Part shown: piece after piece, positions 12,684 to 25,800 of the stretch
Numbering within the stretch: the stretch's first letter is position 1
Layout: every line of letters starts with the position of its first letter
From: Gossypium raimondii
Taxonomy: Eukaryota; Streptophyta; Magnoliopsida; Malvales; Malvaceae
Direction: 5' to 3'
Assembly (NCBI RefSeq): GCF_025698545.1
Contig: NC_068575.1
Location: 56,305,980 to 56,369,979 of the forward strand
DNA: 64,000 nt
Position numbers and translations under genes: made by a program
The notes under the pieces: generated by a model
What the model saw: the letters and a program-made list of their open reading frames with translations, nothing else
Told to the model about the DNA's origin: nothing
Database searches by the model: none

Positions 12684-12850
12684 TCACACGTGCCGACAAA
12701 TATAAAATTATATTAGAAACGAAACAAATTAAACTCCCATGCCCCACTGCATAAAATCCCTCCTTTATTTCCATTCATCCAAACCCACACCCAGAAAGAA
12801 ACCCGACAAAGAAGTTCCTTTCCGCTGATATTCGCCTTTGGTTCAGTGAA
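10901..12850. other. Spacer upstream of LPEAT2; palindrome cluster and microsatellite
   Basis: No gene is recognised. A cluster of imperfect TGTCGTGACA palindromes lies at about 11179-11460. A (TAA)n microsatellite lies at about 12646-12682. The last 150 bp, rich in C and A with a CCACTGC-ATAAAATCCC segment near 12740-12760, is the likely core promoter and 5' UTR of the acyltransferase gene. No exact transcription start can be placed. Confidence 0.5.
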
Positions 12851-15800
12851 ATGGCGGAGCTTGATATAACGTCACCGCTTCTCTCTTCTCCATCTTCGTA
12901 TCAACCTCAGACTGTCCTCACTGTCCACGACTACCAAGACTCCGAACCCTCCAATCTACAATCTTCCCTCCCAACCACCGTTCTTCATCAGAATCACAAT
13001 CACGGTCGAACCCGCAACGAGAATGGACACCACAGCTCTCCGAATCCTTACGAGTTTCTGAGGTCTGGCGGGTTTTCGGTTCCTGCATCCACCACTGTTG
13101 ACCCGTTTCGGAACGAGACGCCGTTTATTTCCGGGATTTACGAAGTAATAAAGATCGTACTATGTTTGCCGATTGCTTTAGCGAGGTTAGTCCTGTTTGG
13201 GGCGTCTTTGGTAGTAGGTTATATGGCGACCAAGGTTGCGTTAGCGGGGTGGAGGGATAAGCAAAACCCAATGCCCAAATGGAGGTGTAGACTCATGTGG
13301 GTCACTAGGGTTTGCGCTCGCTTTATTTTATTCTCTTTTGGGTAAGTTAAAAATAATCTAAAAATATTACTTTGAGGTTCAAATTTCTACTATTTACCAT
13401 AAGTTGAACGGAACCCTTCCCGTTTCTGTTCGTCTTTACCTGCAGTTATCATTGGATTAGAAGAAAAGGAAAACCAGCTCCGAGGGAGATTGCTCCAGTT
13501 GTTGTATCTAATCATGTATCATATATTGAACCAATTTTTTATTTCTATGAATTATTTCCAACAATTGTTGCCTCAGAGTCCCATGATTCGATACCCTTTG
13601 TTGGAACTATTATTAGGGCAATGCAGGTAATCTACTATTCTAATTTTGATAATCTGTTTTGCTATTTCCTTTTTGTGTGTACTGAACTATTCTTTCACGT
13701 TCGCAGGTGATATATGTCAATAGATTCTCACCAACATCAAGAAAGAATGCTGCAAATGAAATAAAGGTAGGAAGTTTCAAGACATTTGTTTTTTCTTTTT
13801 TGGCTTGTCTGGCGTAGTTGTTTTGAACCCCATAAAAGTCAGGTAATGAATACAATAGAATTGATTAATTGTTCATGAACCTATTTAATTCAAATGAAGT
13901 GAATTTATATGATTTTTATCAAGTTATAAGCTATTTGATACAGAAAATTGCTTTCAAGGTTGTAAAAACAGAGAAGGGCTTCATGTAATGTATTTCCTAG
14001 AGTGCTACTATTTCCTGAGGGAACTACGACTAACGGAAAGGCCCTTATTTCTTTCCAACTTGGTGCATTCATTGCTGGTCATCCAATTCAACCCATAATT
14101 GTTCGTTATCCTCATGTACACTTTGATCAATCTTGGTAGGACTTGGTTTCTACGGTCAAGCATACTGTCCTTTCTTTTTTTTCTCTCTGTGCATTGTCTA
14201 AATATCTTTATTTTATCTTGTTTAGGGGGTTTATTTCTTTGCCTAAGCTCATGTTTAGAATGTTTACTCAGTTTCACAATTTTATGGAGGTATATGACCT
14301 ACCTTATCTAATTTAAATTTTCATTGTTGTGACTGCAGTTCAGAGAATTTTACATTCTGTTAAATCTAATACACAGTTTTCTTTATTGACAGGTAGAGTA
14401 TCTTCCTCTCATTATGCCCTCTGATCATCAAAAACAAAATGCTGTCCGCTTTGCTGAGAGGGTGAGTCTTTGGAAGTTATATAGAAGACATGCAGTGTAC
14501 ATTCTATAGAAATTGGCTTGTCATGCATACACATGTATATGTATTTCGATATGCTAAAGTAGTCTACATGTAATTTTGTTTTTCCTGGTTATGTTGGGGT
14601 CTGAAGAATATTTACTGGTTCATATGTGTGCGGGCAGACTGGTCGAGCTATGGCAAGTGCACTCAATGTTGTACAAACATCTCATTCTTATGGGGATTTA
14701 ATGCTTCTCATGAAAGCTGCTCAGCTACAACAGGTCTGGCTTCCCTCATTGGTTGTTTATAAACTTCTAAATAGATGAAATGAGTTAACTTTACGAGAAA
14801 TTGGGGCCCCATGACATGTAATTTACCTTGAAGTGCAATTGGGAATTTTTGTGCCGAAGGGTTGAATAAAGTAAAGATATCTTAAATTAACTGCTTATGC
14901 AATTGCTTATGGGTAGGGAATTGTTTTATTCTATTGTAGTAAAGTTATTGGAAATGAAGCTTGCATAAACTAGGTACTAGTGGAAAATAGAGATTTTTAC
15001 TTCAGATAAATCTTCTAGAAATTTGCAGATGTGATTTTGTAAATTATGTATGCTAGAAGAGGCATTATTAAACCTTCTAGTTTCTTAAGAACATTCTTTT
15101 AGTAATATATATTTCCCTACTTTTCTCTATTTACTAATAGGATTGTAGGTGAAGCATACTAGTTTTGTATAGAAAGTTTAGGGTGCTTGAGTTTACGTCC
15201 ATGCTTTGTAAAATTTTTTTGATGGAGATTGGTAGAATTAGAAAAAAAGAATCAAGACGGAGAAGGTACTGCATTTAATTTAGTACCACTAAAGTGCAAT
15301 TCATGTTACTTCTTTTCAGTGTATGTATCGATATAGAGGAGCAAGTATATTATTCACTAATTGACTAACTCCTAGTGCATTTTCTGAATTATTGGTTGCT
15401 TTACCTTTCTTTCTGGAATAAGATCCTGTAATGAACATCTTGGCATTTGATTATTTATTTGCGTTAATTTATACTGAGAAATGGATCTCATTACTTTTAT
15501 AATTGCTAATAGTTGTTTCAACATAAATTTGGCAGGAAAAGCCCTGGATTTATATGGTTGAAATGGCCAGAATTGAATCGGTGAGTTAGGCGTTGAAATT
15601 CCTTAAAGTTGAACAAACTCATATTCTTCTGTCTTCCCTTGAAAATACATTTTTGTTTTCAAGTTGATTTAACCATGTCTATAATGCTTTCTATGACAAT
15701 GCTTACTCCTGTGTTTTTCTCCAATTACTCCTCAAACCATTTTATCTCATTTTGCAGCTATACCACATAAGCAGCTTGGAGGCCGTGGACTTTCTGGATA

Positions 15801-17401
15801 AGTTTCTTTCCATGAATCCAGACCCCAGGTATTGCCAAAGCATTTATGATGAGAAGTATTCTTGACTTCTTGTTACTGAGCCAACCAAGAGTAATGCCTG
15901 ACTTGTAGAACCATCCACCTTTAATTCATAAACCCTGAAGGATGTTTGTTCCTTTCTTTTTCTAGTAATATTTTAAGCTTTGAATCATCTCTCTTGCAGT
16001 GGCTGTGTTAAACCTCATGATTTTTTAAGGGTTCTACAACTAAAGGCTTGTACACTTTCTGAAGAGGTCATTTGTCCTTTTCCTGTCTGTTGATGTTTGG
16101 ATATGGTTTACTTATAAGTATCTTAGTAATATTTTCTTTCTCATGAATTTTTTTTTTTCATTTCTCTTGTATTGTAATTATTTTCTCGAATATAGATTTT
16201 TGGGTTCCTTGATGTGGAGAAGAATGGATCCATTACATTTAAGCAGGTAGTTCAACTGCCCATGCCTCCCGGTGGATTTCCTAGTTCTGTTTATTTGTGT
16301 CTTCTTGTTAGCACTACACTTTAGTATGTTGCTCCCTGACCAAGATCATTGCAGCATATCAATATAGAGCTATAGCGCACTGATCATATCTAGAGAATCA
16401 TTTTACTTTAAGAACACGATGAACTACATTCCCGTCAATTGAACCTTATTTACCTGAAGACCTAAACTTCTCTTCTCCTGCATGTACTAATTAGATTTAT
16501 TGCCACTACTGCTAATGCTGCTGCTGTCTTGCCTATAGAATATAGATACAAAGTTTTAGTAGTCTGCTGATGGCTCAATATTAGAGCAAAATTTAAGAGC
16601 AGATATATAGATGGTAACTCTTTAGAGGCATACTCGTGTTACGGATGAAGCCCCACTCATGTTTTTCGTTATTGGTTGCCTGACAAAATTGAAAAACTGG
16701 ATTATTTTCGATTTCCTTATAAAACAAGAAAGCTATTACTTAGCCTGTCAGCTTCAATCTTGTTCTATTCTTGTGCTTGATTTCAATGTGAAAATTTCAC
16801 CTGAATTTTGGTCCAAAGGCAGCTTAAGCAAATTTTGCTTCTACAGATGACTCACCTTCTATTCTTCCTGGCAGTTCTTATTTGGATCAGCTCATGTTCT
16901 GAAGCTGCCACTCTTCAGGCAAGCATGTGAACTAGCCTTCGCTGAATGTGATACAGATGGAGATAACTTTTGTACGAAGAAAGAAGTATGTGGTTCTTTC
17001 TTTCCTTTCCCATAGTTTGTACTTCGTACTTGGTCATTTTCATCTGTTTAGACCTTTGTGCCTTTAGGATCAAAAGATTAACGGTTTTGTGTATTATTGC
17101 TTCTGGTTCAGTTGGCAGATGTTCTTAGACACACATTTCGGGAGCTGGATGATGATGAGGTAAAGAAAAGAAACTAAATGGGAATTTTTTTGTGAAAAGT
17201 ATTTTTAAGTGCGGCAGTGGGTAATTGTAGGTCCAAGGGCTGTTCAATCTATTTGATACGGACAACGATGGGAGAATGAGCAGAGATGATTTCTTTTACT
17301 GCCTGAGGAAGAACCCATTGGTGATAGCAATTTTCTCACCCAGGTTGCTGCGTAAAAACTTGTCAAAAGCTGGCGATAAGATGTTGGAGGATATTGTTTG
17401 A
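12851..17401 (+). CDS. LPEAT2: Lysophospholipid acyltransferase with EF-hands, LPEAT2-like
   Basis: Fourteen exons: 12851-13341, 13446-13626, 13707-13766, 13972-14135, 14226-14289, 14393-14461, 14638-14733, 15536-15580, 15758-15828, 16000-16066, 16196-16246, 16875-16985, 17112-17159 and 17231-17401, giving 562 aa with a continuous frame. Order of parts: a polar Ser/Pro-rich N-terminus; hydrophobic membrane segments at about residues 98-135; the PlsC acyltransferase domain with NHVSYIEP (His187, Glu192, an HX4E form of the usual HX4D) and FPEGTT (about 261-266); then EF-hand-like loops, one degenerate (VEKNGSITF), DTDGD at about 479-483 and a canonical DTDNDGRMSRDD at 515-526. The family acylates lysophosphatidylethanolamine and related lysolipids in the ER membrane. 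The EF-hands suggest calcium responsiveness. The ATG is the first in a good AAATGGCG context. Confidence 0.93.
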
Positions 17402-20253
17402 TGGGGTGGATGAGCCATGCTGATGCAGTTGATAAGATTTTTGTGTACTAGTATGTTGTTTAACTTGTTCTGTACGTTGCTCACTTGGTCCCAATACATG
17501 CTATCTATTAAATAAATGCGTTGGTACTTAATTTTCCTCTTAAAAATTCCTTGGTTTTGATGGATAATTGGGGGCCTGAAGAAGGCAACGCCTTCTTGGA
17601 ATGGAAGGATAACAGCGGCGGCTGTGCATTAGAGTTGATAAAACTGGGAGCTTCTATTGGCTGAAGCTGAGGATACTGACATTAAGTTAGGTGTGTGCAA
17701 AATCATACCATATCATCCTGAATGATATATTTATGGTTGAGTTTGATGTTCAATTGGTCAAAATTTGGTGCTTTATGAATCAAATACTTGTATATAACTA
17801 ATTATGTTATTTGATTCTTATCTATTATTTTATAAAACATTTTCCATATCTTAACAAGCGAAAGTTGCTCTTATTCTTACAAAATCTATCTTATATATAT
17901 TTCAAGGGTTTTTCACATTAGAATAGAATGTGCCGTAGTACCGGTATGTCCAGTTTTTAAAGAAGTTATATCTATCGGGCCATTATAATAAATTGAAGAC
18001 AAAATAAACCACTAAAAAAATTAGACGGTTAATATAGATGGGATCTCCTTGGATTGGTTTGGGCGGAGGTTTAGTTTCAAACTATTTTTCAAGCCTAGAC
18101 TTATTTTGGAACTGGATTGGGTGATCTAAAAATCCCGTTTTATTATTTAAAAATTAATAAAATATTAAAAACATATTTTTTAGTTGCTGTTTTATACATT
18201 TTATTATTTAAATTAAATTCAGATTAGGCCGAATCAAGCCGAGCCAGAATGCAAATTTTTTTTATTTAAACCTAATCTAAGTCAGGCTAAGCCTACCAAA
18301 CCGACCATTGGAGAAGTCTACCCCTAAAAGAAAAAGCTAGAGAGAAAAGTACAAATAATATGGATTAAGAATATGAAATAAATCTAGACATCGGAGCCTA
18401 GCCCTTTTGAAACATGAAAAATTACATAACTATATGAACTTTATGCTTAATGCGTAGAGGTATTTATGGTCAGATCATATTTAGGTATAATATTAAGATA
18501 TTTTATATTTACTTAACTTGAATCAAAATATTGGTATAAAATTCTAAGTTCATAATACATAACGTATAAAAATAATATATAAAATCAGATATTTTTGTTT
18601 AAATCTATTTGCCCAACGAAGATTCATGAAAAGAAACACCAAAGAAACCTAACCCAATACCCACTTAAGGCCTACAATTTATATATTACCACTAAAATCT
18701 TATTTTCTTTATCATTCTTTGATTTGTACGTGTATTCTGTTATATGTTTCCGTTTGATACGAAATAAATAAATATTATCAGATGTAACGTTGCCTCGATA
18801 ACAAGTAAACACAAGATTGAATAAGTTCTCACGATTATTTATCATATTTTAATTAACTTTCTAGGATGAAACATTGATATATTTTCTGTGCTTACGCTAT
18901 TCGAAAATCAATTTGATTCTAGTTAAAAATCACCTTTTAATTTAAAAATTAACAATTATTTAGGTCTTTCGAACTAACATTTTCATTAAGGTCCCTGATT
19001 TGATGACGTGGCTATTGACATGGCGGGTGACATGGAAAAATGTTGGCATGGACGGCTTACTTGATTTTTATTTATTTTTAATTAACTCAATTAAGCCCTC
19101 GTAAAATAATAATAATAATCAATTAAGCCCTTCATGTCATCTCAATCGCCACATCACCCACAATGTTAACACTTAATGGTTCTTCAGAAGTCTTAACGGA
19201 AATGACAATTACGAAGGCGATTAATTATTATTTTTGAATTAAGAGTCCAATCAATTGCACTTTCCAACCATAAACCCAATTAGTTTTTGAAGGATTTTTT
19301 TAGTAATTTAGCCTATATATCTTATCTTTATTATGTTTTCCTTCAATATTCCCCAAGATGGGGATTAAAGTTGTAATCAAGCCCTGGAGATAACAATATC
19401 ATATGGAAACATATGTCAAGTTAAAGATAATGTCTAACAAAAAGACATTATTGGAACCATACTAGAGGGGAAAGGATTGCATGAAATTATGATTTTACGT
19501 CATCATTATTCTTTTTCAATGAGAGAATGATAAATCAGATTTTCCTCTTGATTTTAAGTTTTTCTTCTTGAAAATTTTAAATCCAACTAAAATGCTATAA
19601 ATCGGAAGAAAAATTTAATTTATTATTCTTCAATTGAAATGGATAAAATGACATGGAATCACTATTCATACAATCCCTTATCGTTTGAGGAGTTATTAGA
19701 ATGTTTTAAAATTTGAAGAGTAATATAGAACTTAATCCGCTTTATTTTGTTCAAAATTATTAGATCATATATATATATATATTTATATATTTTGGAACAT
19801 ATATATTTTTAAAAAATTCTAAAAGATGGATAAAAAATGTTCGTTAAAAGACACTTATCCCTATGTTTCAAGAATGCATACTCAGCCCAGGTTCGAAGAA
19901 AATTTCATAAATTCGCTTTATATATATTAATTAAGTAAATTTTAAATAAAAGATAATTATACTATTGTTTATTCATTTTCCCTCTTTTAATCCCAAAATA
20001 ATGAAAATTTAATTATTGAAGTGGTATAAAATTAAATATATTTTATTTTTATTAAAATTAAGTATGTTAAATAAATTTTAATTTGGTTATATATTAATCT
20101 TGAGATGATTTCATTAAAATAATTTTATTTAAAACTAATTAGTGACCATTATTTAGAAGCTTTTAATGAAAAAAATGATTGAGATATAAACGTAAATAAA
20201 TAAAGGAAATATATATAGTTAAAATGACCACAAAACCCCTGTACTATACTCTA
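17402..20253. other. AT-rich spacer downstream of LPEAT2
   Basis: The first 100-150 bp contain TTAAATAAATGCG, a plausible 3' UTR/polyadenylation region of LPEAT2. The rest shows no gene. Sequence near 18010-18330, with GGCCGAATCAAGCC-like words and an ACCCCTAA end, may be an old hAT-like MITE, but no second terminus could be matched. An (AT)n stretch lies near 19768-19790. Confidence 0.5.
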
Positions 20254-20916
20254 GATTGTATTTTAGTTACTTTAATGAAAAATTGGGTAAATTAGATGAG
20301 TGGGCAAAACAACCTCTCTGTTAAACTTGAACCGTTAAATGTTTGTGTTGGTGTTTATGTACAATATATAATAAAAAATTAGCCCTCAACTTTTAAACAT
20401 TTATTCAATTTGACCTCTACTCTTTTAATGGAAGTAAATTAAAATTTTTGAAATTGATAGGGCTAAAGGGTAAAAAGGCATTAGTAGTAACAAATTTAAA
20501 AATCAATTAAACCCTTTTAAAATTTAAAATTATTTAAAATTCATTAAAATAAACAAAAGTTATAAAATTTTATTAAAAATAAAAATACCAACCCGGTCAG
20601 TATTGTTAGTTTTAATAAGAATTTTAACATTTTATAACTTTTATTTATATCTTTTAAATAATTTTAAATTTTAAAAGGGCTTAATTAATTTTTTAAATTT
20701 TTTATTAAGACCTCTATGACTCTTTAGCTTTATTAGTTTAAAATTTTCTAATTTACTTCAATAAAAGAATATGTATCAAACTAAATAAATGTGTAAAAGT
20801 TGAAGGCTAAAATTGTTATTATACCTTATATATACACCAAAATTTTAGCAGGGCAGTTTTACTTACTCATCTAACATACAAAGCTAATTTACTCATTTTT
20901 AGTAGATAGAAAAAAT
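20254..20916. repeat. Long foldback element (arms ~300 bp)
   Basis: The left half (about 20254-20585) reappears as an imperfect reverse complement in the right half (about 20610-20916). Shared segments include TTAGCCCTCAACTTTTAAAC against its complement in 20780-20815, AAGTAAATTA against 20745-20760, and the outer GTAAATTAGATGAG against 20860-20890. The short centre near 20585-20610 contains ACCAACCCGGTCAGTATTG. It codes for nothing and resembles a foldback or MITE element. No clean target duplication was found. Confidence 0.75.
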
Positions 20917-22323
20917 ACAATTCAACAATCCAATGATAATTAATTTTGATGATAGTTATTAGATTAATTCGAAAGGTAATAAACTTTCATTCACAAAATA
21001 GAAGATACACAATGGCAAAGTTAGAAGATTTTTTGAGGGGCCAAAATTAAATTATATGTTTTTACGATAGCAAAATGTAAACTCACTATTTTAATAGTTT
21101 ATATCTTTATAATTTTGAAAGATTAAATCAATTTTTATAATTTTTGGAAGGTGAAAGTATAATTTTATTATTAATTATTTAAAATTTTATAAATTATAGA
21201 AAATCTAAATAAAAAAATTATTTTAAGGGGTCGGGTCTCCGAGATACACGTGCACAAGTATAGAGTAATAAACAGAATTGTAATTAATAAAGGGTAAAAT
21301 TATTTTGTTGTTAAAAAACCATTTAATAAATAAAAGTGGATTTTTAATCAACCTGAATGCTTTACCCTTTACCAGAAAAAAAGGATGATTGAGGAGTGGT
21401 CCTCCACTCCTCCTTCAGCTCTTTGTTTTTGTGTATAACTTATTTTTCAAGGTATTTAGCAGAATACAAATAAAAAGTGAAAAAAACGTTTTGTGAGCTT
21501 TCGAAACCTCATTGGCCCGAAGTACGGAGTTGTACGAACGACATCGACCTGTTTCTAGTATTGTATTATTGCAATTCCCATTTTTACCTCCGAATTGCTT
21601 TCTTTCTTTTAACTTCAACCGCAAGGTATAGCATCAAGGAAAATCCCTATTCAGCTATTCTTACACTACACAATGTAAGTCTGTTTGTTTGATTATTATA
21701 AGTAGCTTCGACTTTTGCTTTTCCAGCAAGTTGGTTTCTGTTTCTGTCTCTTTAAACCATTTCTTTACATTCTTTTAGTAAAATTTTCCATTTTTATGCA
21801 TGTTCTATCTTTTGGGTTTGTATTATGAGTTTACCAAAACAAGTAACGTATTAGGTTTCAGACAAAAATATATTTTATTTTTAAATTGCTATATATACAA
21901 ATATATGCTCTTTGCTCTACAGCGATAGAGGAAGCAAGATAAAAGCTAAAGGATAGATGAATAATAAAAGGTTGATGTTTGTCGGTTTTGGGTTTTTTTT
22001 TTTTTGGTTACTAACAAAAGGGACTGTCCATATAAACCAATCAAAATAATAATTTCTAATCTTGGGTCTTCTGAGTGATCTTCATAAACAACAAGTTTTC
22101 TTTGTTATTTTGGTTTTTTTTCCTGGATTTGGTCTTTTTTTTCTTTTCTAGGCTTTCTGGGTTTCTTCTTTCCTTTTTTTCTTTTTTTTGTTTCTTTGGT
22201 ATGTAAGTTTTTTTAGTTTGATGATCTCTTTTTTTCGTGTTTACTTCTTCAAAGCTATGTTTGAACTTTGAAGGGATCAGATCATAATTCATACACTCCG
22301 TGCTTTAAATTTCTTCAAAATGT
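20917..22323. other. Spacer and SOC1 promoter region
   Basis: No gene is recognised. The last 400 bp (about 21940-22323) is strongly T/pyrimidine-rich on the plus strand, with runs of T and CTTT repeats, as often seen just upstream of and within plant 5' UTRs. I searched only by eye for CArG boxes, CC(A/T)6GG, and found none I would assert. Confidence 0.4.
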
Positions 22324-22441
22324 TTGTTGAATTTTATAGCTTTTGTTCCCTCATCTCCTTTGTTCTTATTCATCTCTTTTCTTTCTTTTTTTTCTTCAGA
22401 AGAACATAGAGGAAGTTGGAAGTTGTTGCCTTGCTTTTCTG

Positions 22442-22802
22442 GTAAGGTTTTCTTCTTTTTGCTCTCATTTTATCATGGACTATGGCCTATGGGGATATTT
22501 TTTCCCACGAATTTTGGGGTTTTTTTTTCAGTACAGTTTACACCAAAGAACATTCTGTTTTTTGTGTGTTGTTTTCATTGAAGCAATGAAACCACCAACT
22601 TATCCCTCAGTTCCCTCACCCTCGTATTACCATACAAATCTCTATTATTTCTCAGTTTACTTGGCTTGTTTATCTTCTAAAAACATTAAAAGAGAACCAA
22701 AAAGGGAAAAAAAAAAGGTTTTCAGGATTTTATCGGGTTGGATTTCTTCTAACATTCTTGCTATGTTTCATGTTTTGTTAGTTTTTTTGTTGCTGTCTAT
22801 AG
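22442..22802 (+). other. Predicted intron in the SOC1 5' UTR
   Basis: A good donor (CTG-GTAAGG) at 22442 and acceptor (TGTCTATAG) at 22802 frame a pyrimidine-rich interval that ends 5 nt before the MADS ATG. The upstream AGAAGAACATAGAGGAAG segment looks like 5' UTR exon. Leader introns are common in MADS-box genes of this group. Confirmation would need transcript reads. Confidence 0.55.
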
Positions 22803-22807
22803 TGAAG

Positions 22808-25800
22808 ATGGTGAGGGGAAAGACTCAAATGAAGCGCATAGAGAACCCCACAAGCAGGCAAGTGACCTTCTCTAAGCGTCGAAATGGGTTGCTAAAGAAG
22901 GCGTTTGAGCTATCAGTTCTTTGTGATGTTGAGGTTGCTCTTATAATTTTCTCTCCCAGAGGCAAGCCTTATGAATTTGCAAGCTCTAGGTACGATTACC
23001 TTTGCATCTTAAACATCCTGCTAATTTGTGTTTCCCATTTCTCTAGTTAATTTGACAATCCCCCCCCCCCCCCATTTAATAAATTATCAATTACATATAT
23101 GTGTGTATATATAATATAATATTAGTTTATATGCAGGATTTGCAACCTAGGGTTATTTGATCTAACAAAAACTGTTTAAAGTATCCTTCAATATTTCATA
23201 CAATACAGGTTTGAGTTGATGTGTAAATGCCTGTCAAGATTAATGTTGTTAATTAATGTGGGGTTTCCAAGAACCAAGTCAAACTATATTTGATGCCGTT
23301 TTAACATAAGATTAATTGTAAGAACAATTAAGAAATGTCTGTTCTTTTAGTGACTCAATTGATAGCTTGTGAGCTATGAAGAAGTGAAATCTAACCTATT
23401 CCTTCTCCAAAACCATAATGTTTTACCCAAGAAAATTAGATACAACTTTTGTTGACCTATCAGGCACTGTTATTAACTTTAGGGTAATATAAAGAAATTC
23501 TTGTGTATAAGCATAACACTATTTCAATTTCAAGACTGGTAAGTAGGTAGGGACCAAAGAGTTGGTAACTTTAGACAATCTACCCTTTCCTAAAGTAGAA
23601 GGGTGACTTACTTTGACTTTTGATGTGGGAAACAATGCTTGTGCCGTTAGTAGATATCTTTGTCTCTATCAGACTATTTTGGGAGTCACATCTTCAACCA
23701 TCCAAACCCACCATCAAAATAGTTAAAACTTGGTCTTCAGTACTGTTTGCAATCACCATTGCATGTTTGTATATAAATAGGGGCCTAAAATTTACTTGTG
23801 GCTGTCACTAGCTCACTATTGCATGACGATGATATGATCTATAATGGATAAAGAAAACCATTATATAGTTAAAGTTGATTGGTTTATCCTTTTATTTATT
23901 TTTTGAAAGTGCAAAGGACTTTGTAATAACCAACCAGTCCCTTGGCAATTGACATATCCATCCAGTCCTATTTGAGAAGCACATGCAATAATTGACTCAC
24001 AGTCGCACAATTTTTTCTAGCATAATTAGCAGGGAATACTAAGTAGGTCATCATTTTAACTTTGTCTCCGCATGACATAGTTTAAACCAATGATGGCTCT
24101 TTCAACTAATGTAAATTGAGGGGAACAATGGTTTACCTGCTGGTTACCTTTCGAGACAACATACAAGACCATATGCTTTTCTGGGAACTGTTGGTCTATA
24201 TTTTTATTGCATGGTTCCTATGTTCTTATTTGAAGCTTTTAATACTTGGAGTGGTGTTTCTTATTTTCTGAAACAAGAGATTTGCATTGATTGGGGTCGG
24301 TATTGGATTTCATTCTTTAGCATGCAGGAGACAATCGAACGTTACTTGAGGCATACCAAGGATAATCGAGTCAAGCCAACTGAACAAAGCATGCAGGTTA
24401 AGGTTCCTCTACCCCTTTTATTTACTTTTTAATCGAAATATATTCCATGCGTAAGTTTTCGTTAATTATGAGCGAGGAACATGTCAACACCTTAGGTGAA
24501 ACCCTAACCTTTTCACCTAGTAAAATTCTATGCATGTCTCTTTTTTCTATATATTATGTATAGTCACTTTTAAAAAAAAAAAAGATTTACACTTTTTTCG
24601 TGTTTGATATATATTTGAACAGTGATGTTTATATATATATATATATAACTTAAAAAATATTGAACATACCTGATTTTAATTTAACACATTCATTCGAATC
24701 CAAAGTAATATATGTGAGTGTACATCCATTGGCTAGTTATTGCCCTCAATTGCAACAGCGTAGACCATAAGACGTGCCAGTTTGGATTGGTCATGAGGAG
24801 TATTGTCTGTTATAACACGGCCTATAATTGTATCATACCGATCGGGGTTTAGTTGTTTTCTTTTCATGCACATTGACTGAAATGGCAGCATCTGAAGACT
24901 GAAGCAGAAAAGATGCTGAAGAAAATAGAGCTTCTTGAAGTTTCAAGACGGTATTAGACCTAGTCCCCCCGCCCTCTCCTTTCTTAAATTTGGTGGTTAG
25001 TGATGTGTAATACATTGAAAGACTGAAGGGAGATTTAAGTGTGAATTTGCCTCAGGAAGCTGCTGGGAGAGAATCTGGGTTCATGCACACTAGAAGAACT
25101 ACAACAGATTGAACAACAATTAGAAAGGAGCGTAACCCGCGTCAGAGCCAGAAAGGTTAACATTTAACAATACCAACCAACATCCTACAAATTCGAAAGC
25201 TTAAACTTGTTATTAACCCATTCTCTACTTTCCAGGCCAAAGTTTTCAAGGACCAAATAGAGAAATTGAAAGAAAAGGTAATGCCTCGGTGTTGAGCATT
25301 CTGAATAACATGATATAAGACCTCTACATACTAAAATATATAAATACAAGTTTCTGTTATGTGCCTTGGCGTAGGATCTAGTCACAGGTCCAAATGAGAA
25401 AGAATTCTTAGTTCAACCTATGGTTACTCAAAAGGCAGATTCATCCTTGACTGAACCCTCTCTCAAAATAACGTTTCTTTTTTATGGAATAATTGCTTAC
25501 CTCTTTATTTCATATTGGTAGCCTTAAAAGATTGTTAATAACAAAGGAAAGAGTCCTAATTGACATAAAATAGAATTCCTAACTTAGAGTTTAGGAAGGA
25601 AACAAAAACCTAATATAATAAATAAATAAATAAAACTAAAAACTCCTATTGCAATAAAAGCGTTCATATCATTACTCCCCTTCTCCGAGTTGAGCTTGTC
25701 CTCAAGCTCAAATTCAGAATAAACTTAAGAACTTATCCTCTTTAATTCATATTGGTAGCCTTTTATAGACCGTTAATAACAAAGGAAAGAGTCCTAATTA

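Noticed and set aside
18010..18330. Possible hAT MITE ending in ACCCCTAA
   Set aside because: Only one terminus is plausible; no matching left end or 8 bp duplication.
22056..22292. 78-codon Lys-rich frame on the minus strand
   Set aside because: It is the reverse of the T-rich SOC1 upstream region; no domain.
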